A stretch of DNA of 34,438 nucleotides from positions 1 through 34,438 of the forward strand of contig JBAYJY010000031.1 in the NCBI GenBank assembly GCA_041664945.1, written 5' to 3'. The DNA is from JBAYJY01 sp041664945 (lineage in GTDB: Bacteria; UBP15; UBA6099). Position 1 is the first letter of the stretch. Every line of letters starts with the position of its first letter. Shown piece by piece: positions 7,721-16,172 of the stretch. Both the position numbers and the translations under genes were made by a program. The notes beneath the pieces were generated by a model that worked only from the letters and a program-made list of their open reading frames with translations, did not search any database and was not told the origin of the DNA.

Positions 7721-7838
7721 AAAATTCAGCTAATTCCAATCAGCATTATTTTTCGCTTTTCTTCCGGCAATATTTCATATAAAATTCACCGGAAAACAGA
7801 TGCCGCCGAGCCGGCGTCTTCGACCGGAGGCTTTCTCA

Positions 7839-9557
7839 ATGAGCATTTTCGTTTCCGCAAAAAAACTATTCATCGCCATCGCCGTCATTTCGGCATTCGC
7901 CGCCGCTGCGTTATCCCATGAAGCCGTTGCCATCGAAAAGGGCAACCGCCCGCCCGTCTCGCCGGCTTGGGTCTTCGGCCACTGGGTCTGGGAAGACGAT
8001 GAAAATACTGAAAAAGCGCTAATGGACATGGTCGCCGGCTACGAAAAACGCGGCATTCCGGTCAGCGCCGTAATCATAGACAGCCCTTGGTCCATGGAAT
8101 ACAACGACTTCATTTTTAACAAAAAACAGTATCCCGACCCCGCTGGAATGGTCAAAAAACTACACGCCAAAGGCATTCGCGTTCTGCTGTGGCTGACTCC
8201 GAATCTGAATCTTGTATCCGACTCAGGCTCTTTCGAGCCGACCACGCACAAGAGCTACGACGAAGCTCTTAAAAACGGCTACCTTTGCAACGCCGGCAAA
8301 CCCACAAAATGGTGGAAAGGGGAGGGCGCCTTTATCGACTACACGAATCCGGAGGCCCTCGCGTGGTGGCACAAACAGATGGACCGCGTTCTCGACATCG
8401 GCATCGACGGCTGGAAATGCGACGGAACCGACCCGCTCTTTCCGGAAGGCGCCCTGTGCAAATCCGGACCGATGACCGCGAAAAAATATAAGGATCTCTA
8501 TTACTCCGACATGTACGAATATACGCTCTCAAAAAATCCGCAGGGCGCGACTTTCAGCCGCTCGGTCGATATGCTCATCGCCAATCCCAAAGGTTTTTCG
8601 CCGATCAGCCACTCGCCCACAAACTGGGTCGGCGACAACAAGCACGACTGGACGAACGAGGGATTCCTCGAAGCCCTCAAAAATATCTTCGACTCCATGA
8701 AACTCGGCTACACCGTCGTCGGCTCAGACACAGCCGGCTACAACGGCAGCGAACCGATCACAAAGCAGCTCCTTCTCCGCTGGGCGCAGTTCAGCGCTCT
8801 GTCGCCCCTCTTCGAAAACGGCGGCCACGGCAAACACGAACCCTGGCTGTTCGACGATGAAACCGTCCGCATCTACGGATACTATGTGAAACTCCACTAC
8901 GAACTGCTGCCTTACTTCTATTCGATGATGATGAAGAGCCACGAGAACCCCGGCCCGATCATGCATCCGGCGCCCGGAAAATGGCAGTACCGGCTCGGCG
9001 ACAACATCTTCGTATCCGTCCTCTACACCCCCGAAGACAAACGCGAGGTCAGCTTTCCCAAAGGCCGCTGGCGCGATTACTGGGCTCCCGAAAAGAGCTA
9101 CGCGGAAGGCGATACTGTTGATTACAACTGCCCGATCGCGCGATACCCGTTTTTCATCCGCGAAGGCTCGATCGTGCCGCTTTACGTAACAGGCTCCGAA
9201 CTCGGACACGGCGACGCTTCCTTTGCGAAAAGCGTCACTCTCGAAGTGACTCCCGGCGCAAATTCGGACTTCACGCTCTATGAGGAAAAGCGGCCGAAGA
9301 TCGCTCTAAAACTCGAAATGAACGGCGAAAAGAATTTCACTGTTTCCGCGAGCGCCGGCGCCCGCCCCTTCATGATCCGCGCTCTCAGCCTCGCCGCCCC
9401 GGCAGGAGTCGCCGCCAACGGCAAGGCTCTCAAGCCCGTGAAGGAACTCAAGGCGCTCGGCAAAAAAGCAGGCTTCTATTTCTATGACTCCGCCGCGAAA
9501 CGTCTCTACATCAATCCCGGACCGGCGAAAACGCTGAAAGTAAGCGTAAAATATTAA
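7839..9557 (+). CDS. Secreted GH31 family alpha-glycosidase
   Basis: GGAGG nine bases upstream selects the ATG at 7839 (572 aa). A Sec signal peptide with a hydrophobic core (about 8-28) and a likely cut near AVA (29-31) points to export. The catalytic (beta/alpha)8 barrel shows the GH31 nucleophile D195 in GWKCDGTDP and the probable acid/base D266 in WVGDNKHDW. FFIREGSIVPL marks the usual C-terminal beta region. The family retains alpha-glucosidase, alpha-xylosidase, alpha-galactosidase and sulfoquinovosidase activities; the substrate cannot be assigned. It lacks the long N-terminal beta-sandwich of typical GH31 enzymes, so it is a compact form. The Gfo/Idh oxidoreductase follows after nine bases, suggesting a glycan-processing operon. 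Confidence 0.92.
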   Translation: MSIFVSAKKLFIAIAVISAFAAAALSHEAVAIEKGNRPPVSPAWVFGHWVWEDDENTEKALMDMVAGYEKRGIPVSAVIIDSPWSMEYNDFIFNKKQYPDPAGMVKKLHAKGIRVLLWLTPNLNLVSDSGSFEPTTHKSYDEALKNGYLCNAGKPTKWWKGEGAFIDYTNPEALAWWHKQMDRVLDIGIDGWKCDGTDPLFPEGALCKSGPMTAKKYKDLYYSDMYEYTLSKNPQGATFSRSVDMLIANPKGFSPISHSPTNWVGDNKHDWTNEGFLEALKNIFDSMKLGYTVVGSDTAGYNGSEPITKQLLLRWAQFSALSPLFENGGHGKHEPWLFDDETVRIYGYYVKLHYELLPYFYSMMMKSHENPGPIMHPAPGKWQYRLGDNIFVSVLYTPEDKREVSFPKGRWRDYWAPEKSYAEGDTVDYNCPIARYPFFIREGSIVPLYVTGSELGHGDASFAKSVTLEVTPGANSDFTLYEEKRPKIALKLEMNGEKNFTVSASAGARPFMIRALSLAAPAGVAANGKALKPVKELKALGKKAGFYFYDSAAKRLYINPGPAKTLKVSVKY

Positions 9558-9566
9558 GGCTGAATA

Positions 9567-10541
9567 ATGAGCGGTAAAACCAGAATTGGAATCTTCGGCG
9601 CGGGCGCGATGGCCCGCAAACATCTCGAAGCCTATCGCGGCATCAAATTCGCGCAAGTAGTCGGTGTATGCTCCGCGAGGCCGGAACGCCTGAAGAAGAT
9701 TGCCGCCGACTTCGGAACACGCGCTTTCGCGGACAGAGAGGCGATGCTCGCCGAAATCGATGCGGCTGATATTTGCCTGCCGACCTTTATGCACGAGGAT
9801 GCGGCGCGAGCGGCTGCCGGCGCCGGCGTTCATGCGATCTGCGAAAAGCCTATCGCGCTCGATACGCGAGCCGCTAAACGCATGATCAACTCGGCCGGCC
9901 GCTCGAACACCATTCTGATGATCGCTCACTGCCTCCGTTTCTGGCCGGAATACACTATCCTGCGCGCCGCTGTTACAAGAGGCTCGTTCGGGAAACCTCT
10001 CTCTTTCCACGCCTGGCGTTTTGGCAGCCTGCCTGCCTATTCCTCCCGCAACTGGCTTCTCGATGAGAAAAAAAGCGGCGGCCCAGCCGTCGACCTGCAA
10101 ATTCATGACGCTGACATGGCTTTCTTTCTGTTCGGAAAACCCGCCGCCGTCCGCGCGACGGAAATCAACTCGAAACTCGTCCGGTCCGTGAATTCAGAAT
10201 ACATCTATACCGGCGGGCCGGCCGTGAGCGTATCCGCAGGTTGGTTCTTCCCGAAAACTTATCCGTTCTCGATGGGCTATCGCGCCGTGTTCGAGACTGC
10301 TGTAATCGAATATGAATCGAGCCGGACGCCGCGCGTAACGATCCACCGGCCCGGAAAAACGCCCTTGCATCCCAACCTGCAACCAACTGACGCCTATAGG
10401 GAGGAACTTCTCTATTTCGCAAATTGCGTTAGATTTAGTAGCGAGCCTTCGGTGAGTCCGGCGCAGGATGCCCTGTCTGCTCTGCGCATGGTTCTCGCCG
10501 CCCGCAAATCAGCCGCCTCCGGCCGCGCGGTCCGGCTGTAA
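9567..10541 (+). CDS. Gfo/Idh/MocA family oxidoreductase
   Basis: A 324-aa NAD(P)-dependent sugar dehydrogenase-type protein. The N-terminal Rossmann fold starts RIGIFGAGAMARKH, and CEKPIAL (about 93-99) is the conserved EKP motif with the cofactor/catalytic lysine. The C-terminal alpha/beta domain follows. Such enzymes oxidise or reduce sugars or inositols in the cytoplasm. It is nine bases behind the GH31 gene, so it may act on a sugar released or processed by that enzyme; the exact substrate is unknown. The SD is weak. Confidence 0.92.
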   Translation: MSGKTRIGIFGAGAMARKHLEAYRGIKFAQVVGVCSARPERLKKIAADFGTRAFADREAMLAEIDAADICLPTFMHEDAARAAAGAGVHAICEKPIALDTRAAKRMINSAGRSNTILMIAHCLRFWPEYTILRAAVTRGSFGKPLSFHAWRFGSLPAYSSRNWLLDEKKSGGPAVDLQIHDADMAFFLFGKPAAVRATEINSKLVRSVNSEYIYTGGPAVSVSAGWFFPKTYPFSMGYRAVFETAVIEYESSRTPRVTIHRPGKTPLHPNLQPTDAYREELLYFANCVRFSSEPSVSPAQDALSALRMVLAARKSAASGRAVRL

Positions 10542-10605
10542 TGCTCGCTTTGTTTTTCATTCCGCTATTGTCAATTACGATCGCCATGGAGCGGATGCCG
10601 CGCGC

Positions 10606-10634
10606 TTGTCATGTTCATTTTAATCCCTTAAAAT
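10606..10634 (+). promoter_or_regulatory. Sigma-70-type promoter of the carbamoyltransferase operon
   Basis: TTGTCA, 17 bases, TAAAAT. Both boxes are one base off consensus and the spacing is ideal. Transcription would begin near 10641, leaving a leader of about 137 nt before the DUF5989-type ORF. Confidence 0.55.
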
Positions 10635-10653
10635 AAGCTTAACCTGACGATAA

Positions 10654-10768
10654 TGAATCGGGATCGCCGATTCAACAGCGATGAAAATGATTCGCAGCTT
10701 TTTCAGCGAATACGGATATAAAATTTTGATGGAGGAACCAGCGCCGGTTCACCGCGCTTTCCCGGCGC
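10654..10768 (+). promoter_or_regulatory. Structured leader with three hairpins upstream of the DUF5989-type gene
   Basis: Three hairpins follow the promoter: TGAATCGG / CCGATTCA (10654-10674, perfect 8-bp stem, 5-nt loop), TTCGC / GCGAA (10691-10710), and GCGCCGG / CCGGCGC (10741-10768). A GGAGG sits at 10731-10735, before the third hairpin, while the ATG is at 10778. Folding of the third hairpin would bring the SD to about 14 nt from the start. No known riboswitch class is recognised. Confidence 0.35.
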
Positions 10769-10777
10769 CAAATTTAA

Positions 10778-10933
10778 ATGATAAGTTTCTTCGCTGAGTT
10801 CTTTGAGTTTCTAAAAAAACGAAAACTTTGGTGGCTGGCGCCGATCATAATCGTGCTGGCGGGGCTTGCTGTCTTCATCTGGGTCTTCAGCGCAAGTTCG
10901 CCGGTGGCCCCTTTCATTTATACGATATTCTGA
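10778..10933 (+). CDS. DUF5989-type small membrane protein, 51 aa
   Basis: Translation gives MISFFAEFFEFLKKRKLWWL, then APIIIVLAGLAVFIWVFS and a short tail ending FIYTIF. The pattern of an amphipathic N-terminus, KKRKLWW, one transmembrane helix (about 20-38) and a 'SSPVAPFIYT' end matches the DUF5989 family, which occurs next to SxtI-type carbamoyltransferases and SxtJ proteins. Both neighbours are present here. It probably sits in the inner membrane as a partner of the glycan-modification machinery; its biochemistry is unknown. There is no SD just before the ATG. Confidence 0.85.
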   Translation: MISFFAEFFEFLKKRKLWWLAPIIIVLAGLAVFIWVFSASSPVAPFIYTIF

Positions 10934-10984
10934 TGCCGCGGCGCGCTTAGCTTGCCGGGACTTGTTCGAACCTGTGATTACATA

Positions 10985-12802
10985 ATGGACATTCTCGGAA
11001 TTTCAGCTTACTACCACGACAGCGCCGCTTGTCTCGTTCGCGACGGAGATATCATCGCCGCCGCTCAGGAAGAACGTTTCACGCGAAAGAAACACGACTC
11101 GGCTTTCCCGGAAAATGCCGCCGCCTTCTGCCTCAAACACGCCGGCATTAAAGCGGAAAATCTCGACTGCGTCGCTTTCTACGAAAAACCGTTCATCAAA
11201 TTCGAACGCCTGCTCCTGACCTATCTCGGCTACGCGCCGGTCGGCCTGTCATCATTCTTCATGGCTATTCCGCAATGGCTTAACCAGAAACTCCGACTGA
11301 AAGAAGTTATCGCTAAGGAACTCGGGTTCAACGGGCCTATTATTTTCCCAGAGCACCACGAATCGCACGCCGCGGCCGCTTTTTTCCCGTCACCTTTCGA
11401 TGAAGCCGCCATTCTCACTATAGACGGAGTCGGCGAATGGACCACGACCTCCTATGGCGTCGGACGCGGCAACCGCGTCAATCTCATCGCCGATATCAAA
11501 TTCCCGCACTCGCTCGGACTCCTCTATTCCGCTTTCACTTATTTCTGCGGATTCAAGGTCAACTCCGGCGAATATAAACTAATGGGCCTCGCCCCCTATG
11601 GCGAACCTAAATATGTCGATATCATCAAACAGAACCTGATCGACATCAAGGACGACGGCTCGTTCCGCCTGAATCTGAAACACTTCGGCTATATGGCCGG
11701 CCTGCGGATGACTAACAGCAACTTCGATCGCCTTTTTGGAATTAATCCGCGGAAGCCGGAAACGCCCATCACTCAAATCTACATGGATCTCGCCCGCTCG
11801 GTTCAGGCGGTGACTGAAGAAGTAATTCTGAAAATGGCGCGCAGGGTTAAGAGCAAAACCGGCATGAACAATCTCTGCCTCGCGGGCGGCGTGGCGCTAA
11901 ACTGCGTCGCGAACGGACTGCTGCTGCGCGAGGAGATATTCGACAACATCTGGATTCAGCCCGCCGCAGGCGACGCCGGAGGCGCTCTCGGCGCCGCTCT
12001 CGCCGGCTGGCACCACTACCGCGGCAAACCGCGCCTATCGCCAGCAGGAAAAGACAAACAACACGCATCGCTCCTCGGACCGGAATTCTCCGACGCCGAA
12101 ATAGAAATATTTCTGATCGAAAACAACATCAAACACGAAACGCTCGATCCCGCGGAAATCGCGGACTGCGTCGCGCAGCTTATCGACGAGCAGAACGTCA
12201 TCGGCTGGTTTCAGGGCCGCATGGAGTTCGGACCGCGCGCGCTCGGATCCCGCAGCATCATCGGCGACGCCCGCTCCCGCGAGATGCAAAGTCTCATGAA
12301 CCTTAAGATCAAATTCCGCGAATCTTTCCGTCCGTTCGCTCCAAGCGTCCTGGCCGAACGCGCCTCCGAGTATTTTGATCTTAAAGTCGAGAGCCCATAC
12401 ATGCTTCTCGTCGCTCCTGTCCGGGAAGAAATTCGCAATGAACTCTCAGAAGAAGATATTAACAAAAAAGGGCTCGATAAACTTCACTCCATCCGCTCGT
12501 CGGTTCCCGCGATAACTCATGTGGATTTCTCCGCCCGCGTCCAGACCGTCTCGAAAGAAGATCACCCTCTCTATCACGGCATGATCGAGTCGTTCAGGCT
12601 GCGGACCGGCTGCGGACTCGTTATCAATACTTCGTTCAACGTGCGCGGCGAACCGATCGTCTGCTCGCCTCAGGACGCCTACCGCTGCTTCATGCGCACG
12701 CATATGGATTATCTAATCATGGGCCGCCATCTGATCGACAAAAAGAAACAGCCGCCCGTCGAAATCCCTGAGGACTGGCTGAAGGAGTTCCCGCCGGATT
12801 GA
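10985..12802 (+). CDS. NodU/CmcH family carbamoyltransferase
   Basis: The ATG at 10985 gives a 605-aa protein starting MDILGISAYYHDSAACLV, the family's usual N-terminus; earlier non-ATG starts add a sequence that does not fit. The YrdC/Kae1-like ATP- and metal-binding part shows HHESHA (124-129) and a later TIDGVGEW, and the second half has LAGGVALNC and the GRMEFGPRALGSRS motif typical of the C-terminal domain. These enzymes move carbamoyl from carbamoyl phosphate to a hydroxyl group of sugars, antibiotics or saxitoxin-like compounds through a carbamoyl-AMP intermediate. With DUF5989 and SxtJ partners the target is more likely a surface glycan than a toxin. No good SD is seen. Confidence 0.95.
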   Translation: MDILGISAYYHDSAACLVRDGDIIAAAQEERFTRKKHDSAFPENAAAFCLKHAGIKAENLDCVAFYEKPFIKFERLLLTYLGYAPVGLSSFFMAIPQWLNQKLRLKEVIAKELGFNGPIIFPEHHESHAAAAFFPSPFDEAAILTIDGVGEWTTTSYGVGRGNRVNLIADIKFPHSLGLLYSAFTYFCGFKVNSGEYKLMGLAPYGEPKYVDIIKQNLIDIKDDGSFRLNLKHFGYMAGLRMTNSNFDRLFGINPRKPETPITQIYMDLARSVQAVTEEVILKMARRVKSKTGMNNLCLAGGVALNCVANGLLLREEIFDNIWIQPAAGDAGGALGAALAGWHHYRGKPRLSPAGKDKQHASLLGPEFSDAEIEIFLIENNIKHETLDPAEIADCVAQLIDEQNVIGWFQGRMEFGPRALGSRSIIGDARSREMQSLMNLKIKFRESFRPFAPSVLAERASEYFDLKVESPYMLLVAPVREEIRNELSEEDINKKGLDKLHSIRSSVPAITHVDFSARVQTVSKEDHPLYHGMIESFRLRTGCGLVINTSFNVRGEPIVCSPQDAYRCFMRTHMDYLIMGRHLIDKKKQPPVEIPEDWLKEFPPD

Positions 12803-12862
12803 TCTCCGTCGAATATTGCAAACACGCGGGGGCTTCAAACCCGCGTCGGAATTCGGAAACCG

Positions 12863-13273
12863 ATGCATAAAATGGACGCCGCAGAAGAATTAAAACTCGC
12901 CCGCCGATTCGGCGCGGTCGCCGTTTTCATGTTCATGGCGCTCGCCGCATTCGCGCGCTTTCGCGGCCACCCTCACTCGCCCTATATCTTCGGCAGTCTC
13001 TCCGCTTTCTTCATCTTCGTCAGATTCCTTGTTCCGTCTTTCATGTTGCCGGTATTTAAAGCCTGGATGCTCGTCGCGAATGGCATAAGCTGGGCGAACA
13101 CTCACATCCTGCTCACGCTTGCTTTCTTTATCGTATTCACTCCATTAGGGCTCCTCATGCGGCTCCTCGGCAAGGATCCCATGCAACGCAAATTCAAAAA
13201 CAGCGCCGCCTCCTATTGGCAACTGCGCAGTGACGAACCCGACGACCCAAAACGTTACGAACAGCGCTTTTGA
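12863..13273 (+). CDS. SxtJ-type membrane protein
   Basis: A 136-aa protein with three hydrophobic segments (about 15-35, 42-62 and 75-98) and a C-terminal cytoplasmic tail containing LLGKDPMQRKFKN and SYWQLRSDE. The tail motifs and the position right after the carbamoyltransferase match the SxtJ family named from saxitoxin clusters; its function is unknown. It is 60 bases behind the carbamoyltransferase, with a short hairpin (ACGCGGG / CCCGCGT, about 12823-12846) in the gap. A start three codons later (12872) is possible. Confidence 0.85.
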   Translation: MHKMDAAEELKLARRFGAVAVFMFMALAAFARFRGHPHSPYIFGSLSAFFIFVRFLVPSFMLPVFKAWMLVANGISWANTHILLTLAFFIVFTPLGLLMRLLGKDPMQRKFKNSAASYWQLRSDEPDDPKRYEQRF

Positions 13274-13301
13274 TGCAAATTATTCCGGGTAAACCGCCCC
13301 A

Positions 13302-13508
13302 ATGAATAAAGATGCGATAACCCCCGCAACATGCGCCGTCTGCGGCGCCGATTTTGAGCTCGGACTTCACAACCGCTGCGAACTCTGCGGCTCCTTCTGC
13401 TGCCGCGACTGCCTCAAAATCTCTTATTCCGAAGACGCGGAAAGAAGGCCCGTTGTCCGACGCGTTCTCTGCTATTTCTGTCACCACGGCATTAAACCCG
13501 TCGCTTAA
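13302..13508 (+). CDS. Small zinc-finger protein, 68 aa
   Basis: Not assigned to a named family. The 68 residues contain four CxxC-type pairs: CAVC, CELC, CCRDC and CYFC. The cysteine spacing suggests two interleaved zinc sites, as in FYVE/RING-like ribbons. It is 28 bases after the SxtJ-type gene and probably the last gene of that operon. It may be a protein-protein adaptor. The SD is weak. Confidence 0.65.
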   Translation: MNKDAITPATCAVCGADFELGLHNRCELCGSFCCRDCLKISYSEDAERRPVVRRVLCYFCHHGIKPVA

Positions 13509-13996
13509 CAGTGAAATGCCCCTGTTTTTGAATTAACAGGTAAATGCGACAACCGATTGAACTCGAAACCGCCATTAGGATCCGGGTTGAATGTCGATAT
13601 GTATTTGAGCGAATCAATCAGACGCGTATAGAAAGCCGCCGGTTCGACAAAAAATATCTAATAGATAAATTTGCTTTCCTACCCCCGATTTGGAGCCACA
13701 CTACAGAAAAAAGCCTTCGATATCTGAGATAGCGGCAAAATAAGGCCATGAAATAATTTGCATGTTTTTATCTGACTGAGAACTTCTGAGAATCGCAATA
13801 TGTCAGATATTGCGATATCTCAGATGTCGCGCATATCTGTTTTATGGTGAGATATTAAAAAAACGGGTTGAAAGCGAGAAATAAATTAAAATAACAGGGT
13901 AGGGCGAGGCTGTTGAAAATGTCGTATGAGTCGTTTTGTATAAGACATGTAAGCGATATAGTTGCTGAATTAAGAAGGGTGGAATTGATTTAAACT
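13509..13996. other. AT-rich non-coding gap between zinc-finger gene and 16S unit
   Basis: No convincing gene on either strand. It holds the long hairpin at 13785-13824 and scattered copies of ATCTGAGAT-like motifs (13718-13731, 13815-13825, 13833-13838). A 62-codon ORF at 13544-13732 has no SD or recognisable features. Confidence 0.6.
13785..13824. repeat. Near-perfect 17-18 bp inverted repeat (hairpin)
   Basis: The left arm (13785-13801, TCTGAGAATCGCAATAT) pairs with the right arm (13807-13824) with a single bulged base and a 5-nt loop GTCAG. There is no T-run on either side, so it is not a standard terminator. A related TATCTCAGATATC-like site lies at about 13718-13731 in inverted form. 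It could be an operator, a small mobile palindrome or an RNA processing site. Confidence 0.7.
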
Positions 13997-14022
13997 AAAA
14001 AAGCCGGGTTGCCCCGGCTTTT
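13997..14022 (-). terminator. Terminator directly downstream of the 16S rRNA gene
   Basis: On the minus strand a perfect 10-bp stem (AAAAGCCGGG / CCCGGCTTTT, loop GCAA) runs into TTTTTT. It lies about 100 nt after the mature 16S 3' end and just beyond the processing stem, so the rRNA transcript would stop here. Confidence 0.85.
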
Positions 14023-14027
14023 AGAAA

Positions 14028-14050
14028 GAACTTGAAGATTGAATAGCGAG
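14028..14050 (-). other. 3' arm of the 16S processing stem
   Basis: This 23-base segment is the reverse complement of 15791-15813 with one mismatch. The two would pair across the whole 16S precursor, forming the long helix normally cut by RNase III-type enzymes. Confidence 0.8.
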
Positions 14051-14115
14051 GTTACCGGTTGTTCGACCTAGAGTATGCAGATTACGGCTATCGGAGATAA
14101 ACCGAATCTACATGG

Positions 14116-15699
<1,584 letters not shown>

Positions 15700-15790
15700 A
15701 AAAAATATTAATTTAGAATCAATGTTCAGGGGCAAAACGTATTTGATCGCCGATTGCTCGGCTTTCAGGTTCGTTTTGCACAACTGGGCT

Positions 15791-15813
15791 CTCGCTATTC
15801 AATTTTCAAGTTC
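15791..15813 (-). other. 5' arm of the 16S processing stem
   Basis: It pairs with 14028-14050 (22 of 23 positions) and lies in the leader between the P2 promoter and the mature 5' end, as in 16S precursors of many bacteria. Confidence 0.8.
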
Positions 15814-15858
15814 CAATGCGCCTCCGACCGTGTTTTCGGCTTGGCGCGACAATCCGTG

Positions 15859-15888
15859 ATTATAGTCTTACCGGATGTTACTTGTCAA
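15859..15888 (-). promoter_or_regulatory. 16S promoter P2, consensus sigma-70 boxes
   Basis: The minus strand has TTGACA, 18 bases, TATAAT: both hexamers are perfect. Transcription would start near 15852, about 150 nt before the mature 16S. The hairpin GCCGTGG / CCACGGC (15889-15918) lies immediately upstream. Confidence 0.85.
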
Positions 15889-15933
15889 GGCCGTGGAAAT
15901 CTTTTTCTTTACCCACGGCTTCAGGTGTTCCAT

Positions 15934-15962
15934 AGTATAGGAAGCCTCAATACCTTTTTCAA
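15934..15962 (-). promoter_or_regulatory. 16S promoter P1
   Basis: TTGAAA, 17 bases, TATACT on the minus strand, about 75 bases upstream of P2, giving the tandem arrangement common for rRNA units. The DNA beyond it (15963-16172) is very AT-rich, which could act as an UP-element; I see no gene there. Confidence 0.65.
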
Positions 15963-16172
15963 GTCTTTTTATTAATTTTATTTATTGTCTCTATATTCAT
16001 GCCTTTTATCGCGCTTTTCATAGGGGAAATCGTTTCCTGTTACGCTGCTTCTCAATTGTTATCTCAAACAAAATGACGCTTTTCTTAAAAATAAATCGCT
16101 TCTTTTTTTATCGTTTTCGCCCCAATAAATAGTTTTTCTTTATTTCTTTTCGTCTTATTGGCAGCAAATATG

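Noticed and set aside
10741..10770. tRNA-like 3' end (GGTTCA and a terminal GCGCCA)
   Set aside because: The bases form a simple GCGCCGG/CCGGCGC hairpin; no acceptor partner, anticodon arm or D arm lies upstream.
13544..13732. 62-codon ORF in the gap before the 16S unit
   Set aside because: No SD, no domain and AT-rich non-coding surroundings; probably chance.
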